NCBI GenBank assembly: GCA_963790335.1
Contig: CAWBOB010000007.1
Coordinates: forward strand, 1-64,000
Direction: 5' to 3'
DNA from: JAOUEA01 sp963790335
GTDB lineage: Bacteria; Actinomycetota; UBA4738; HRBIN12
DNA length: 64,000 nt
In this document: positions 27,901 through 37,246 of the stretch, piece by piece
Position numbering within the stretch: position 1 is the first letter of the stretch
Layout: each line of letters opens with the position of its first letter
Notes under the pieces: model-generated
What the model was told of the DNA's origin: nothing
The model's database searches: none
Seen by the model: the letters and a program-made list of their open reading frames with translations, nothing else
Translations under genes and position numbers: made by a program

Positions 27901-28241
27901 CCCTGGTGCCGACGGGCAAGAGCGGCGAGGCAGTCGCCGGCGTACGCTTCAAGGCCTGGAAGCCCGCCTCCGGCATGCACCCGACGTCCCCGTCCATGCG
28001 CCGCTCACCTTCGACATCGTCGACACCTGGTCGGACCATGCCCTCGGCGGCTGCGTCTACCACGCCGCTCATCCGGGAGGCCGCAACTACGAGACGTTCC
28101 CCGTCAACGCCTATGAGGCCGAGGCTCGCCGCCTCGCCCGCTTCGAGGCCGTCGGCCATACGCCCGGCCGCATCGTTCCGCCCGAGTGGCGAGGTCTCGC
28201 CCGAGTTTCCGTTGACCCTTGATCTGAGGAGGGCGCGATGA
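24911..28241 (+). CDS. transglutaminase-like protein with C-terminal DUF2126, about 1,100 residues, heavily frameshifted
   Basis: This giant belongs to the bacterial transglutaminase + DUF2126 (COG1305 + COG4196) family. The N-terminal beta domain (HHRTTYAYDRPV) leads to a transglutaminase core with Cys in GSGSCRDSGWL, His in DLHAWAEVY and Asp in GLDPTSG. From about residue 330 comes the DUF2126 part, beginning LTLGGEPTFVSIDD, with YGQGKWYPGESLPRWA, IYPLDPLVPRGPLP and FRSFEMPPDHRMSLAQQLLI. About ten indels break it, but all blocks are in order. The TTG start at 24911 fits family N-termini. The preferred end is TGA at 28239-28241 (FPLTLDLRRAR), overlapping the next ATG; the uncorrected frame stops at 28222. 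The function is unproven; protease-like or amide-bond chemistry is inferred. Confidence 0.85.
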
Positions 28242-30745
28242 CGAGGGCCGGGACCCCGGGCAGCCCGAGACTGGGTTCAGATGCTGGCGCACGCTGAAAC
28301 TACGGGCTGGGACAGGCTGCTCGACGCCTATTCGCCGCTCCCCGGGCGATTCGATGAGCTCGTCGACGAGTTGGGGCGCGTGCGGCCGCATTGGTCGCCC
28401 GTCATCGCCGAGCTCGGCCGCGCCGGACCTGACGCGCTTCAGGTCCGCTTCGAGCGAGGCTGACAGGCATCTTCGCAATTCCGGCGTGTCCTTCCGCCTC
28501 TATGATTCGCCCGACGGGAGCGAGCGGCCCTGGCCGCTTGCCCACGTTCCTCTCGTCCTCTCGTCGAGCGATTGGAAGGCGATCGAAGCGGGCATCGTCC
28601 AGCGGGCGACATTGCTCGAGCGCATCCTCGCCGATCTCTACGGCCCGCGAACCTCGTGCGCGGACGGCGCCCTGCCGGCGACGGTCATCGCCGGCAATCC
28701 GCGACTTTCTGCGTCCGCTGGTCGGGCGTCACGCCCCACGGCGGCGAGCAGCTCCTCATCTACGGCGCCGACCTCGGCCGTGCTCCGGACGGCCGCTGGT
28801 GGGTGCTGGGCGACCGCACGCAGGCTCCTTCCGGCATGGGCTACGCGGTGGAGAACCGCCTGGCCATCTCGGGGGCGCTGTCCGCGCTCTACCGCGACAT
28901 GCATGTCGAGCGCCTCGCCAACTTCTTCCAGGCGCTGCGGGCCGGCCTCGCGGCAAAGTCCGGGCGCGAGACGGCGCGTATCGGCCTGCTCACCCCCGGG
29001 CCCGGCCAACGAGACCTACTTCGAGCACGCCTACCTCGCGCGCTATCTCGGCCTCCTCCTGGTCGAGGGAGGCGATCTGACCGTGCAGGACGGCATCGCC
29101 TATGTGCGGACGATCGAGGGCCCCAAGCGCATCGACGTCCTCCTGCGCCGTCTCGATTCCGGCTTCGCCGACCCGTTGGAGCTGAACGCCTTCTCGAAGA
29201 TCGGCGTACCCGGCCTCATCCAGGCGGTCCGCACCGGATCGGTGGCGCTGGCCAACTCGCTGGGGGCCGGGCTGATGGAAGCCCGCGCCATGCTCGCCTT
29301 CGTCCCGGCCTTGTCGCGCCGGCTCATGGGCGAGGACCTGCTCATTCCCAACGTCGCCACCTGGTGGTGCGGCGACGATGCGGCTCGCCAGGAGGTCAAG
29401 GCCCGGCTCGGCGAGCTGAGGCTCGTGCCTGCCTCGTCCCGCCGCGTCGCGGGATTGCCGCCGCGAGGAAGGACCTGCCCGGCCACGCGACGAGCACGCC
29501 GGGCTTGCCGAGCTCGTGGAGACCCATGCCCTGGAGGTCGTCGGGCAGGAGGTCCTGAAGCTCGCGACGATGCCCGTCTGGACCGGCGGGCGGCTGGAGG
29601 CGCGGCCGTTCACGCTGCGCGTCTTCGCGGTCTCGACGCCGGGCGGCTGGAAGGTCATGCATGGCGGGTTCTGCCGCATCGCCGAAGCCGACGACGGGTC
29701 CTTCGCAATCCAGCGCGGCAGCCGTTCGGCCGACGTGTGGGTGCGCTCGGACGGCCCGGTCGAGAACGTGACCCTCCTGCCGACGCCCGCCCATATACCC
29801 ATCAGGCGCCGGATCGGTTTCCTGCCAAGCCGCGCGGCCGACAACTTGTTCTGGCTCGGGCGCTACCTCGAAAGGGCCGAGGCGATGCTGCGGGTCGTGC
29901 GTGCGCTGGCCGAGATCAACCTCGAGGCCGGGGACGATTCCGGCGAGCCCTCGCACCGGCTGTCGCGGCCTGCTCGTCCACTGGGGCGCGACGGAAGACG
30001 AGGAGATCAAGGGAGACGTCGAGGACATCATCCACGAGGCCATGCACGGCGACGGCAACGGCTCCCTTCCGGTCCTGGTCCGGGCCGCGTCGAGAACCGC
30101 CTCCGTCATCCGCGAGCGCCTGTCGACCGATGCGACCCGCGCGCTCGACGACCTGCGCGCCATCATCGGCTCGAAAGAGGAGGAGGATGTCGCGCGGCGA
30201 GAGCCGACAGCGCGCTTCGCGTCCTCGCCGCTTTGTCCGGGCTCGCTCAGGAGAACATGAACCGCATCTCCGGCTGGCGCTTCCTGCAGATCGGCCGCCG
30301 GCATCGAGCGCGCCATCCTGACCTGCCGCATCGTCTCAGCCATGGCCGATCCGACAGCGTCAGAGACGACGCTGGACGCTCTCCTCGCGTCACCGACAGC
30401 CGCATCACCTACCGCTCGCGCTACCTGCTCGGCACGCTGCGTGCTCCCGTCATCGACCTCGTCGTCCTCGACGACAACAATCCGCGCTCCGTCGCCTTCC
30501 AGATCGTGCAAGCGGCCGAGCACCTCGGCACTCTCCCGGGCTCGGGAAACGAGGGCGAGATCGACCCGCCGGGCAAGTCCATCCGCATCCTGCGGACCAC
30601 GCTGGAGACCAGCGAGCCGGCCGACATCGACGCCAAGGCGCTCGGCACGCTGCTCTCTCGCCTGCTCCGCCTGTCCGACGAGATCACGGCCCGCTATTTC
30701 GGCCAGGGCGAGCCCCTGAACGAGATTATTGAGGGGCTCGGCTGA
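28238..30745 (+). CDS. circularly permuted ATP-grasp protein fused to an alpha-E domain, frameshifted
   Basis: Two normally separate families appear joined in about 830 residues. The first about 480 residues match the circularly permuted ATP-grasp group (COG2308): FRLYDSPDGSERPWPLAHVP, NPDFLRPLVG, DRTQAPSGMGYAVENRLAIS and VANSLGAGLMEARAML-like text. From about 29,815 comes the alpha-E domain (COG2307): RAADNLFWLGRYLERAE, ENMNRISGWRFLQIGRRIER and the DIDAKALGTLLSRLL tail. ATP-grasp enzymes of this type are predicted amide-bond ligases; alpha-E is an all-helical domain of unknown role. At least six indels occur, and no stop between the domains survives correction. The start overlaps the preceding gene (ATGA). 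Confidence 0.82.
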
Positions 30746-30748
30746 GCC

Positions 30749-31625
30749 ATGCTGTACACGATCCGGCATACGACGACCTATTCGTACCGCGCCGACGTCT
30801 CGACCGCCCGATGCGTTCTGCACCTCCTGCCCAACAGCGACGGCCGCCAGCTCGTGCACGCGGCCGAGCTGGCCATCGATCCTCCCCCGGTCGAGCGGAT
30901 CGACGGCGCCGATTTCTTCGGCAACAGCACCTCCCATGTCCGCTTCTCCGCGCCGCGAAGCGGCATCGGTTCGAGTCGCGCCTGAGGGTCGAGGTCCGCC
31001 CCTCCGAGATCCCTCACGCCCTGCTCACTCCGGATTGGCGCGAGGCGAGGGACGATGGGCTCGCGATGAAAGACCTGTCCTCCGCCGCCCCTGCCCACTA
31101 TCTCTTCGCGTCGAGATACGTGCCGCTGCTCGACGCGGCGCGCGACTATGCCGCTCGTGCTTCCCGGCGGGAAGGCCGGTGCTCGACGCGGCGATGGAGC
31201 TGATGACCCGCATCCGCTCGGACTTCGTCTACGATCCGGAGGCGACCGACATCTCGACACCGCTCCAGGAGATGTACGAGAAGCGCCACGGCGTCTGCCA
31301 GGACTTCGCTCATTGGATGATCTCGGGCCTGCGCGCCCTCGGACTGCCGGCAGCCTATGTCAGCGGCTATCTTCGGACCCGGCCGCCGCCAGGCAAGAAG
31401 CGTCTCGTCGGCGCCGATGCGACCCATGCCTGGGTGTCGGTCTGGTGCGGAACGGGTGTCGGTTGGGTCGACCTCGACCCCACCAATGCGCTGGTCGTGG
31501 GCGAGGACCATGTCCGGCTCGCCTTCGGCCGCGACTATGCCGACGTCGCGCCGGTCGACGGCGTCATAATGGCCTCCGCCGGGCATACGCTCGCCGTCGC
31601 GGTCGACGTGGCGCCCTCACGATGA
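30749..31625 (+). CDS. transglutaminase-like protein (COG1305), two frameshifts
   Basis: This is a second, smaller transglutaminase-fold protein of about 290 residues. The catalytic triad is visible: Cys in HGVCQDFAHWM, His in DATHAWVSVW and Asp in DLDPTNAL. The N-terminal beta region starts MLYTIRHTTTYSY, very like the start of the giant upstream protein. One base is missing near 30,957 and another near 31,166, both recoverable. It begins 3 bases after the ATP-grasp/alpha-E gene and closes the cluster. The expected activity is hydrolysis or transfer at amide bonds; the substrate is unknown. Confidence 0.85.
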
Positions 31626-31647
31626 GTCGCGTCGAGGAAACCCGCTC

Positions 31648-32176
31648 ATGACCGCGAAGATCGGCGTCCTCACGATATCCGACCGGGCCAGTGCCGGCAT
31701 CTACGAGGACAAGAGCGGCCCGGCCATCCTGGCCTTCCTGCGCGAGGTCCTCGTCTCGCCCTGGGAGCCCGTCATGCGCGTCATTCCCGACGAGCGTGCC
31801 CTGATCGAGGCGACGCTTGTCGCTCTGTGCCGACGCGGAAGGCTGCGCGCTCGTCTGCACGACCGGTGGGACGGGACCGGCCGCGCGTGACGTCACGCCC
31901 GAGGCGACGGAGGCGGTCTGCGGGAAATTGCTGCCGGGATTCGGGGAGCTGATGCGCCAGGAAAGCCTCAAGCACGTCGCCACGGCGATCCTGTCGCGCC
32001 AGACGGCCGGCATTCGCGGCGCCTGCCTGATCGTCAACCTGCCCGGCAAGCCCGCCTCCATCAGGCAATGCCTGACGGCGGTTTTCCCGGCCATCCCCTA
32101 TTGCATCGACCTCATCGGAGGCGCGCGCCTGGATACGGACCCGGCGCGCTGCCTCGCCTTCCGTCCCGCTGGCTAG
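31648..32176 (+). CDS. mog: molybdopterin adenylyltransferase, one frameshift
   Basis: It adenylates molybdopterin before molybdate insertion. The N-terminus KIGVLTISDRASAG and the nucleotide-binding motif TTGGTGPAARDVTPEAT identify the MogA/MoaB family. The extra C-terminal part (TRGACLIVNLPGKPASI-like region) fits Mog of about 175 residues. One inserted base near 31,832 splits it. It begins 22 bases after the transglutaminase gene, which may be chance. Confidence 0.88.
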
Positions 32177-32192
32177 GACGGTAACCGCTCTC

Positions 32193-33272
32193 TCACCCGC
32201 CCAGAAGCCGGCCCACAACCTTGGCCGTGTAATCGACCATCGGCACCACTCGCGCATAGTTGAGCCGCGTCGGCCCGATCACTCCGAGGACGCCGACGAT
32301 GCGTTGGTTGCTGTCCCGGAACGGCGCGGCGATCATCGACGACCCCGAGAGAGAGAAGAGCTTGTTCTCCGAGCCGATGAAGATGCGCACGCCGTCGCCC
32401 GCCTCGGCGCGCCCGATGAGGTCGATGAGGTCCTTCTTCGCCTCGATGTCGGCGAACAGGAGCCGGATCCGCTCGAGATCCTCGGCGGCATTGAGATCCT
32501 CCAGGAGATTGGCCTGGCCCCGCACGATGAGCTGCCGGGGCATGCCGCTGCCGATGCCGCCCCAGCTCGCCAAGCCGCTCGAGACGACTTGCGCGGTGAG
32601 GCTGTCGAGCTCCGCCCGACCGGCCTCCAGCGCCGCGGTCATGAGCGCCTGCAGGTCGGCGAGGGTACGGCCCCGGATGCGGGCATTGAGATAGTTGGAT
32701 GCCTCGACGAGCGCCGAAGTCGGCAGGCCCAGGGGAATGTCGACGACGCGGTTCTCCACCATGCCGTCGTCGGCGACGAGGACGACGAGCGCGCGCGCCG
32801 GCTCGAGCCGGACGAACTCGATATGCTTCAGCTGGGGGTCGCGCTTGGTCGTGACCACCACGCCGGCGCCCCGGGACAATCCCGACAGCATGGCCGACGC
32901 CTCGGTCAGAACGTTTTCGAGACTTGTCGAGGACATCGCGGCCTTCACCTGCGCATCGATTTGCGAGCGCTCCTCGGCGGAGAGGTCGCCGAACTCCAGC
33001 ATCGCGTCCACGAAGAAGCGCAGGCCGATCTCGGTCGGCAGGCGTCCGGCGCTGGTGTGCGGCGCCTGGATGAGGCCGAGCACCTCCAGGTCTTGCATGA
33101 CGTTGCGGACCGACGCCGGCGAGAGCGACGTCGGCAACAGGCGCGAGATGTTGCGCGAGCCCACAGGTTCGCCGGTCGCGAGGTAGGTCTCGACGATCTG
33201 TCGGAAGATCTCGCGCGAGCGTTCGTTGAGTTGCGCCAGCTCGTGCAATGGGGTCGGGGTCGCGATGGACAC
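32193..33272 (-). CDS. hrcA: heat-inducible transcription repressor HrcA
   Basis: HrcA represses chaperone operons through CIRCE operators. The 359-residue frame is intact. The N-terminal winged helix reads YLATGEPVGSRNISRLLPTSLSPASVRNVMQDLE, across 33,080-33,190. The C-terminus has FIGSENKLFSLSGSSMI and RIVGVLGVIGPTRLNYARV, both family signatures. GTG start at 33272. grpE, dnaK and rph, frequent neighbours, are absent here, and I see no CIRCE repeat in the 227-base divergent gap to hisE. Confidence 0.94.
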   Translation of the reverse strand: MSIATPTPLHELAQLNERSREIFRQIVETYLATGEPVGSRNISRLLPTSLSPASVRNVMQDLEVLGLIQAPHTSAGRLPTEIGLRFFVDAMLEFGDLSAEERSQIDAQVKAAMSSTSLENVLTEASAMLSGLSRGAGVVVTTKRDPQLKHIEFVRLEPARALVVLVADDGMVENRVVDIPLGLPTSALVEASNYLNARIRGRTLADLQALMTAALEAGRAELDSLTAQVVSSGLASWGGIGSGMPRQLIVRGQANLLEDLNAAEDLERIRLLFADIEAKKDLIDLIGRAEAGDGVRIFIGSENKLFSLSGSSMIAAPFRDSNQRIVGVLGVIGPTRLNYARVVPMVDYTAKVVGRLLGG

Positions 33273-33499
33273 GTCGGTCGGGCTCCCTTGGCCTCAATGT
33301 GACTTCCGCCGGACGCTCTTTCAACCCCATTCCGTCTGGCCATCGCCTGCCATTGCACGACGCCTCCACCTGCGGACTCATGGTTACACCCGGGGAGATT
33401 CGTGCCCTCCAGGCGCCGTGCGGCCAATCCTCCATTGCGAAGCAGTGAAATACCGATCTAGCGTCCTGCACCGTTGATCGGAACATGCGAGGGGTCCGA

Positions 33500-33841
33500 A
33501 TGTCCGACGCAATCGATCATCTCTATGAGTCCATCCTCGCCCTCAGGGTCGCGCCACCCGAACGCTCGCGCACCGCGAAGCTCTTTCGCGACGGCATGCC
33601 CAAGATGGCCAAGAAGCTCGCCGAGGAGGCGGCGGAGGTCGCGATCGACGCCGTCCAGGGTAACCGGGCCGCCGTCGTTTTGGAAAGCGCCGACCTCCTC
33701 TACCATCTTTGCGTGCTCTGGGCCGGGGCCGGGATCAGCCCGGGCGAGGTCTGGGCCGAGCTGGCGCGGCGCGAACAGATGATGGGAATCGCCGAGAAGC
33801 TCCCGAAAGGCTCAGCGGCGCCGGCCAGGTCCGCCGCCTGA
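33500..33841 (+). CDS. hisE: phosphoribosyl-ATP diphosphatase
   Basis: HisE hydrolyses phosphoribosyl-ATP in the second step of histidine synthesis. This MazG-fold protein of 113 residues has metal-binding helices KKLAEEAAEVAIDAV and VLESADLLYHL. The ATG at 33500 follows a GAGGGG site; an in-frame start 15 bases upstream is less likely. It is isolated from other his genes. A MazG-like house-cleaning role is an alternative, since length and motifs are shared. Confidence 0.82.
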   Translation: MSDAIDHLYESILALRVAPPERSRTAKLFRDGMPKMAKKLAEEAAEVAIDAVQGNRAAVVLESADLLYHLCVLWAGAGISPGEVWAELARREQMMGIAEKLPKGSAAPARSAA

Positions 33842-33853
33842 GTGCGAGCTCGC

Positions 33854-35200
33854 TCAGACGAGATCGATGCCGTGGAAGAAGGAGCCGCTCGCGAGGCCCC
33901 GGCGAAGCCCCACCCGGCCGAGCGGTGTGCCACTGGCGTCGCTCGCCTCGAACAAGGCGTCCCCCTCGGCCCTCGTGATCGTCGCGTAGTGGAACTCGTG
34001 GCCGCGTAGCGAGGCTCCCGCTCGTCCGAGCGGGCAATCGGCCAGCAGCACCGCGCGTCGATAGCCGAGCGACATTCGGCGCCTCGCGAAGCTCGTCTCG
34101 AGGTCGAGAAGCCCAGCCATCGCGTGTGCCGTTCCGGCGGCGTCGACGAGCACGGTGCCGAGCGTCATGAAGCCCCCACACTCGCCGTGGACTGGCCGAC
34201 CTTGCGCGAAGTCTCGCAATCCGTTCAGGAATCCGGTGTTCGCGGCCAGCCGGCCGCCGTGCAGCTCGGGATAGCCGCCGGGCAGCCACGCGACGTCGGC
34301 GGTCGGATCCGGCCCCTCGTCATTCAGCGGAGAGAAGGGCAGGATGTCCGCTCCCGCCGAGCGCCAGGATTGGAGGAGGTGCGAGTAGAAGAACGAGAAG
34401 GCCTCGTCCCGCGCGACGGCGATTCGCTGGCCGGGGGGGCGGATGCCGCCGGGCATCCCCCGCGCAACCACTGCCGGCCGCGCCAGCGCCCGTATGGCGT
34501 CGAGGTCGCAATGCTCGCCGACGAAGTCCGCGAGCCGGTCGAGGACGGCGTCGAGCCCGCCGACCTCCTCGGCCTGCACCAGCCCGAGGTGTCGCTCCGG
34601 CAAGGCGAGGTCAGCCCGCCGCGGCAGGGCGCCGACGACGGGCAGGCCCGCTGCCGCGACGCCGCGCTCCGCCAGCGTACGGTGGCGCTCGCTGGCGACC
34701 TTGTTGAGGATGACGCCGCGCACATGGACGTCCTGGCGAAAGCCGGCGAAGCCCGCGGCGACGGCGCCCGCCGACTGCGATTGCCCGGACACGTCGAGCA
34801 CCAGCAGCACCGGCCAGCCCGTACGGGAGGCGATGGCGGCCGACGAGCCGTCATCCGTTGCACCGGCCGTCGCGACCCCGTCGAAGAGTCCCATCAGCGC
34901 CTCGCACACGACGAGGTCGGCGCCTGCGGACGCCTCCTCGACTAGGCTGTCGAGAAGGCCGGGTCGCATCGCCCACCCATCGAGGTTTCGGCCCGTTCGC
35001 CCCGCTGCAGCGGCATGGAAACCAGGATCGATGTAGTCGGGTCCGCATTTCATCGGCTGGACCACGAAACCGCTCCGGGATAGTGCCCTCAGGAGGCCGA
35101 GGACGACCGTCGTCTTCCCGGAGCCCGACCGGGGAGCGGCCACGACCAGGCCGGGCGCGCGACGGGCGATGGCCCGCTCGGTCATGCTCGATGTGCTCAT
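33854..35200 (-). CDS. cobB: cobyrinate a,c-diamide synthase
   Basis: It amidates cobyrinate (or hydrogenobyrinate) at positions a and c with glutamine and ATP. It is 448 residues and intact. The N-terminal P-loop is APRSGSGKTTVVLGL, with KCGPDYIDPGFH. The C-terminal glutamine amidotransferase domain has WLPGGYPELHGG and the nucleophile Cys in HGECGGFM. The start ATG at 35200 has an AGGAA site; ATG 35185 is possible. It belongs to the same pathway as cbiD. No recognisable cobalamin riboswitch is upstream. Confidence 0.93.
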   Translation of the reverse strand: MSTSSMTERAIARRAPGLVVAAPRSGSGKTTVVLGLLRALSRSGFVVQPMKCGPDYIDPGFHAAAAGRTGRNLDGWAMRPGLLDSLVEEASAGADLVVCEALMGLFDGVATAGATDDGSSAAIASRTGWPVLLVLDVSGQSQSAGAVAAGFAGFRQDVHVRGVILNKVASERHRTLAERGVAAAGLPVVGALPRRADLALPERHLGLVQAEEVGGLDAVLDRLADFVGEHCDLDAIRALARPAVVARGMPGGIRPPGQRIAVARDEAFSFFYSHLLQSWRSAGADILPFSPLNDEGPDPTADVAWLPGGYPELHGGRLAANTGFLNGLRDFAQGRPVHGECGGFMTLGTVLVDAAGTAHAMAGLLDLETSFARRRMSLGYRRAVLLADCPLGRAGASLRGHEFHYATITRAEGDALFEASDASGTPLGRVGLRRGLASGSFFHGIDLV

Positions 35201-35366
35201 GCCGGGTTCCTGCCCCCTTCCGGTCCCAAGCGCAAGCGCGCAGCCTTCGATCGCTCCCATGAGGCGCCGCAAGTTTCTTGTGTCGCAGGTTTTCTTGTGT
35301 CGAGTGTCGGAGTGCCGTTCTATCGCCCGTCCTACGGATCCGGTACCCCGACTGTGAGGATCAGCA

Positions 35367-35852
35367 ATGTCGAAGATCGCACCCTGCCTTTGGTTCGACG
35401 GCGAAGCCGAGGAAGCCGCGAGGTTATACGTCTCCTTGTTCCCGGATTCCCGCATCGACCACGTGCAGAAGAACGTAACGGACGGCCCCGCTGGAAAGAA
35501 AGGGACGGTGCTGGTTGTCGCCTTCACGCTCGCGGGGCAAAGCTGGATGGCGCTCAACGGCGGCACCCGCTTCGAATACACGCACGCCATTTCCTTCAAG
35601 GTCGATTGCGCAGACCAGGCCGAGGTAGACCGCTACTGGGACGCCTTGTCGGAGGGCGGCTCGGTCGAGCAATGCGGCTGGCTCAAGGACCGTTACGGCA
35701 TATCCTGGCAGATCGTCCCCACCGTTCTCCCCAAGCTCATCGCCGATCCCGACGCCGCCAAGGCCGGGCGGGTGATGGAAGCGATGCTGAAGATGGTCAA
35801 GCTCGACGTCGCCGAGCTCGAGAAGGCCGCTCGCGGCGAGGCCGTGGCCTGA
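35367..35852 (+). CDS. VOC-superfamily (PhnB-like) protein
   Basis: A 161-residue protein of the glyoxalase/bleomycin-resistance fold, close to the group often called 3-demethylubiquinone methyltransferase-like or PhnB-like. It begins KIAPCLWFDGEAEEAARLY and has FTLAGQSWMALNGG and RYGISWQIVPTVLPKL, all typical. The enzymatic role is not predictable for this group. ATG with a GAGGATC upstream site; intact frame; divergent from cobB. Confidence 0.8.
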   Translation: MSKIAPCLWFDGEAEEAARLYVSLFPDSRIDHVQKNVTDGPAGKKGTVLVVAFTLAGQSWMALNGGTRFEYTHAISFKVDCADQAEVDRYWDALSEGGSVEQCGWLKDRYGISWQIVPTVLPKLIADPDAAKAGRVMEAMLKMVKLDVAELEKAARGEAVA

Positions 35853-36148
35853 CCGAAGGGCGCGCGGCTCCCTCTCTTGATGAGGGCTGCAGGATTCCGT
35901 CGGAGCCGCGCCCGCCGTGCCGACCACGCCGCCTGCCGGGGCGACGCCTCCCTTTCGGCGGACGTCCCCGTCGGGATGGCAGGTCGGGTCGACAGTGCCT
36001 GGTGCGGGGAAGGTAAAACCACGTCCTTGATGACCATTTCCCCCGGAATCCTTCTGCAATCCTTATCGCAGGAAGCTCCCGCCCCCTCCTTCTCTCGACG
36101 CCGCTGCATCGAATGGGTTATCCATTCGGCTGCTCGGGGGAGACAAAC

Positions 36149-36571
36149 ATGCGTGATTCGGTATCGCGCACATTGGTCGCGTTCATTGTCACGCAGCTCG
36201 TCTTCATGGTCTTGCTGCCATTCGTGTTCATCCCGCCTCCGGAGGGGCTGGAGCTGCGTTTCTATGCCGTCGGCTTCACCAGCTCCCGCGAGCTTGTCGT
36301 CGAGGCGGCGGCCTATACGATCATCCTCTTCACGATTGCGGTCTGCATCCAGCGCCGCTTCTGGCTGACCGGTTTCCTCGCCACCACTCCGCTGATCGGC
36401 CTCTCCCTCGTCCTCGCCGCGTTCTGGCTCAACACCGGCGGCATCGCGGCGCGCGAGACGGCGACGAAGAGCTGGACCTTCTTTGCGGGTTATGTCGGCC
36501 TTGCGCTGGTTCTTGGAGCGGTGTTCTGGTTCATCGCCATCATGGAGCCGCGCGAATACGAACGGGACTGA
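36149..36571 (+). CDS. hypothetical inner-membrane protein, four helices
   Basis: A 140-residue protein with four predicted transmembrane segments (LVAFIVTQLVFMVLLPFVFI; AAAYTIILFTIAVCI; LIGLSLVLAAFWL; YVGLALVLGAVFWFIAI). I recognise no family. A GGGGGAGA ribosome site precedes the ATG. The 296 bases between it and the VOC gene hold no convincing gene or RNA. Confidence 0.7.
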   Translation: MRDSVSRTLVAFIVTQLVFMVLLPFVFIPPPEGLELRFYAVGFTSSRELVVEAAAYTIILFTIAVCIQRRFWLTGFLATTPLIGLSLVLAAFWLNTGGIAARETATKSWTFFAGYVGLALVLGAVFWFIAIMEPREYERD

Positions 36572-36639
36572 GCGTCTCCTGACGTTGACGCGGAGGCCGC
36601 CCGAGGCTAGGTCCCCTTCGACAAGCTAGGAGAGTGCCG

Positions 36640-37246
36640 ATGTTCGCCTTCCTGCGCCGTGCCGCGGCCCCGAGTGCGGCCTTCCTTCTCGCCCTCTCCC
36701 TGGGCGGATGCGGAATCAACAATGTGCCGACCTACGAGCAGCGCGCTAAGGCAGCCTGGGGCGAGGTCCAAAACCAGTATCAGCGCCGTGCCGACCTCAT
36801 CCCAAACCTCGTCGAAACCGTGAAGGGTTACGCCAAGCAGGAGAAGGACGTGCTCGAGGCGGTCGTCCAGGCCCGCGCCAAGGCGACGCAGGTCACGCTC
36901 GACGCGTCCATCTTGAACGACCCCGAGAAGTTCAAGCAGTTCCAGGACGCGCAGCAGCAGCTGTCGGGCGCGCTCGGCCGGCTTCTCGCGATTACCGAGA
37001 ACTACCCCGACCTGAAGTCGAACCAGAACTTCCTCGCGCTTCAATCCCAGCTCGAGGGCACTGAGAACCGCATCGCGGTCGCGCGGCGCGACTACATCGA
37101 GACGGTGCAGAGTCTACAACACCGAGCTTTCCACCATTCCCGGTCGCTGGATCGCGGCGATCTTCTATCCCGGCGCCAAGCCAATGGCGGAGTTCGCCGC
37201 GACGCCCGGCAGCGAGGCGCCTCCCAAGGTCAACTTCGGGACGTGA
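36640..37246 (+). CDS. lemA: LemA-family lipoprotein, one frameshift
   Basis: LemA proteins have a long helical domain at the cytoplasmic membrane; the function is poorly known. A lipoprotein signal ends at LGGC. The conserved core is QNQYQRRADLIPNLVETVKG, ENYPDLKSNQNFLALQ and ENRIAVARRDY. One extra base near 37,112 is followed by VYNTELSTIPGRW and AAIFYPGAKP, the normal C-terminus. After correction it is 201 residues. The stop overlaps the GTG start of the TPM gene, a coupling common for LemA-TPM pairs. Confidence 0.9.

Noticed and set aside
33273..33499. CIRCE operator in front of hrcA
   Set aside because: No TTAGCACTC-N9-GAGTGCTAA-like inverted repeat is present in the divergent gap.
35201..35366. 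Cobalamin riboswitch upstream of cobB
   Set aside because: I looked for a B12-box-like conserved core and multi-stem layout in the short gap and saw none.
35853..36148. A gene in the 296-base gap between the VOC protein and the membrane protein
   Set aside because: Frames there lack a ribosome site, start and any recognisable composition; I see nothing to annotate.
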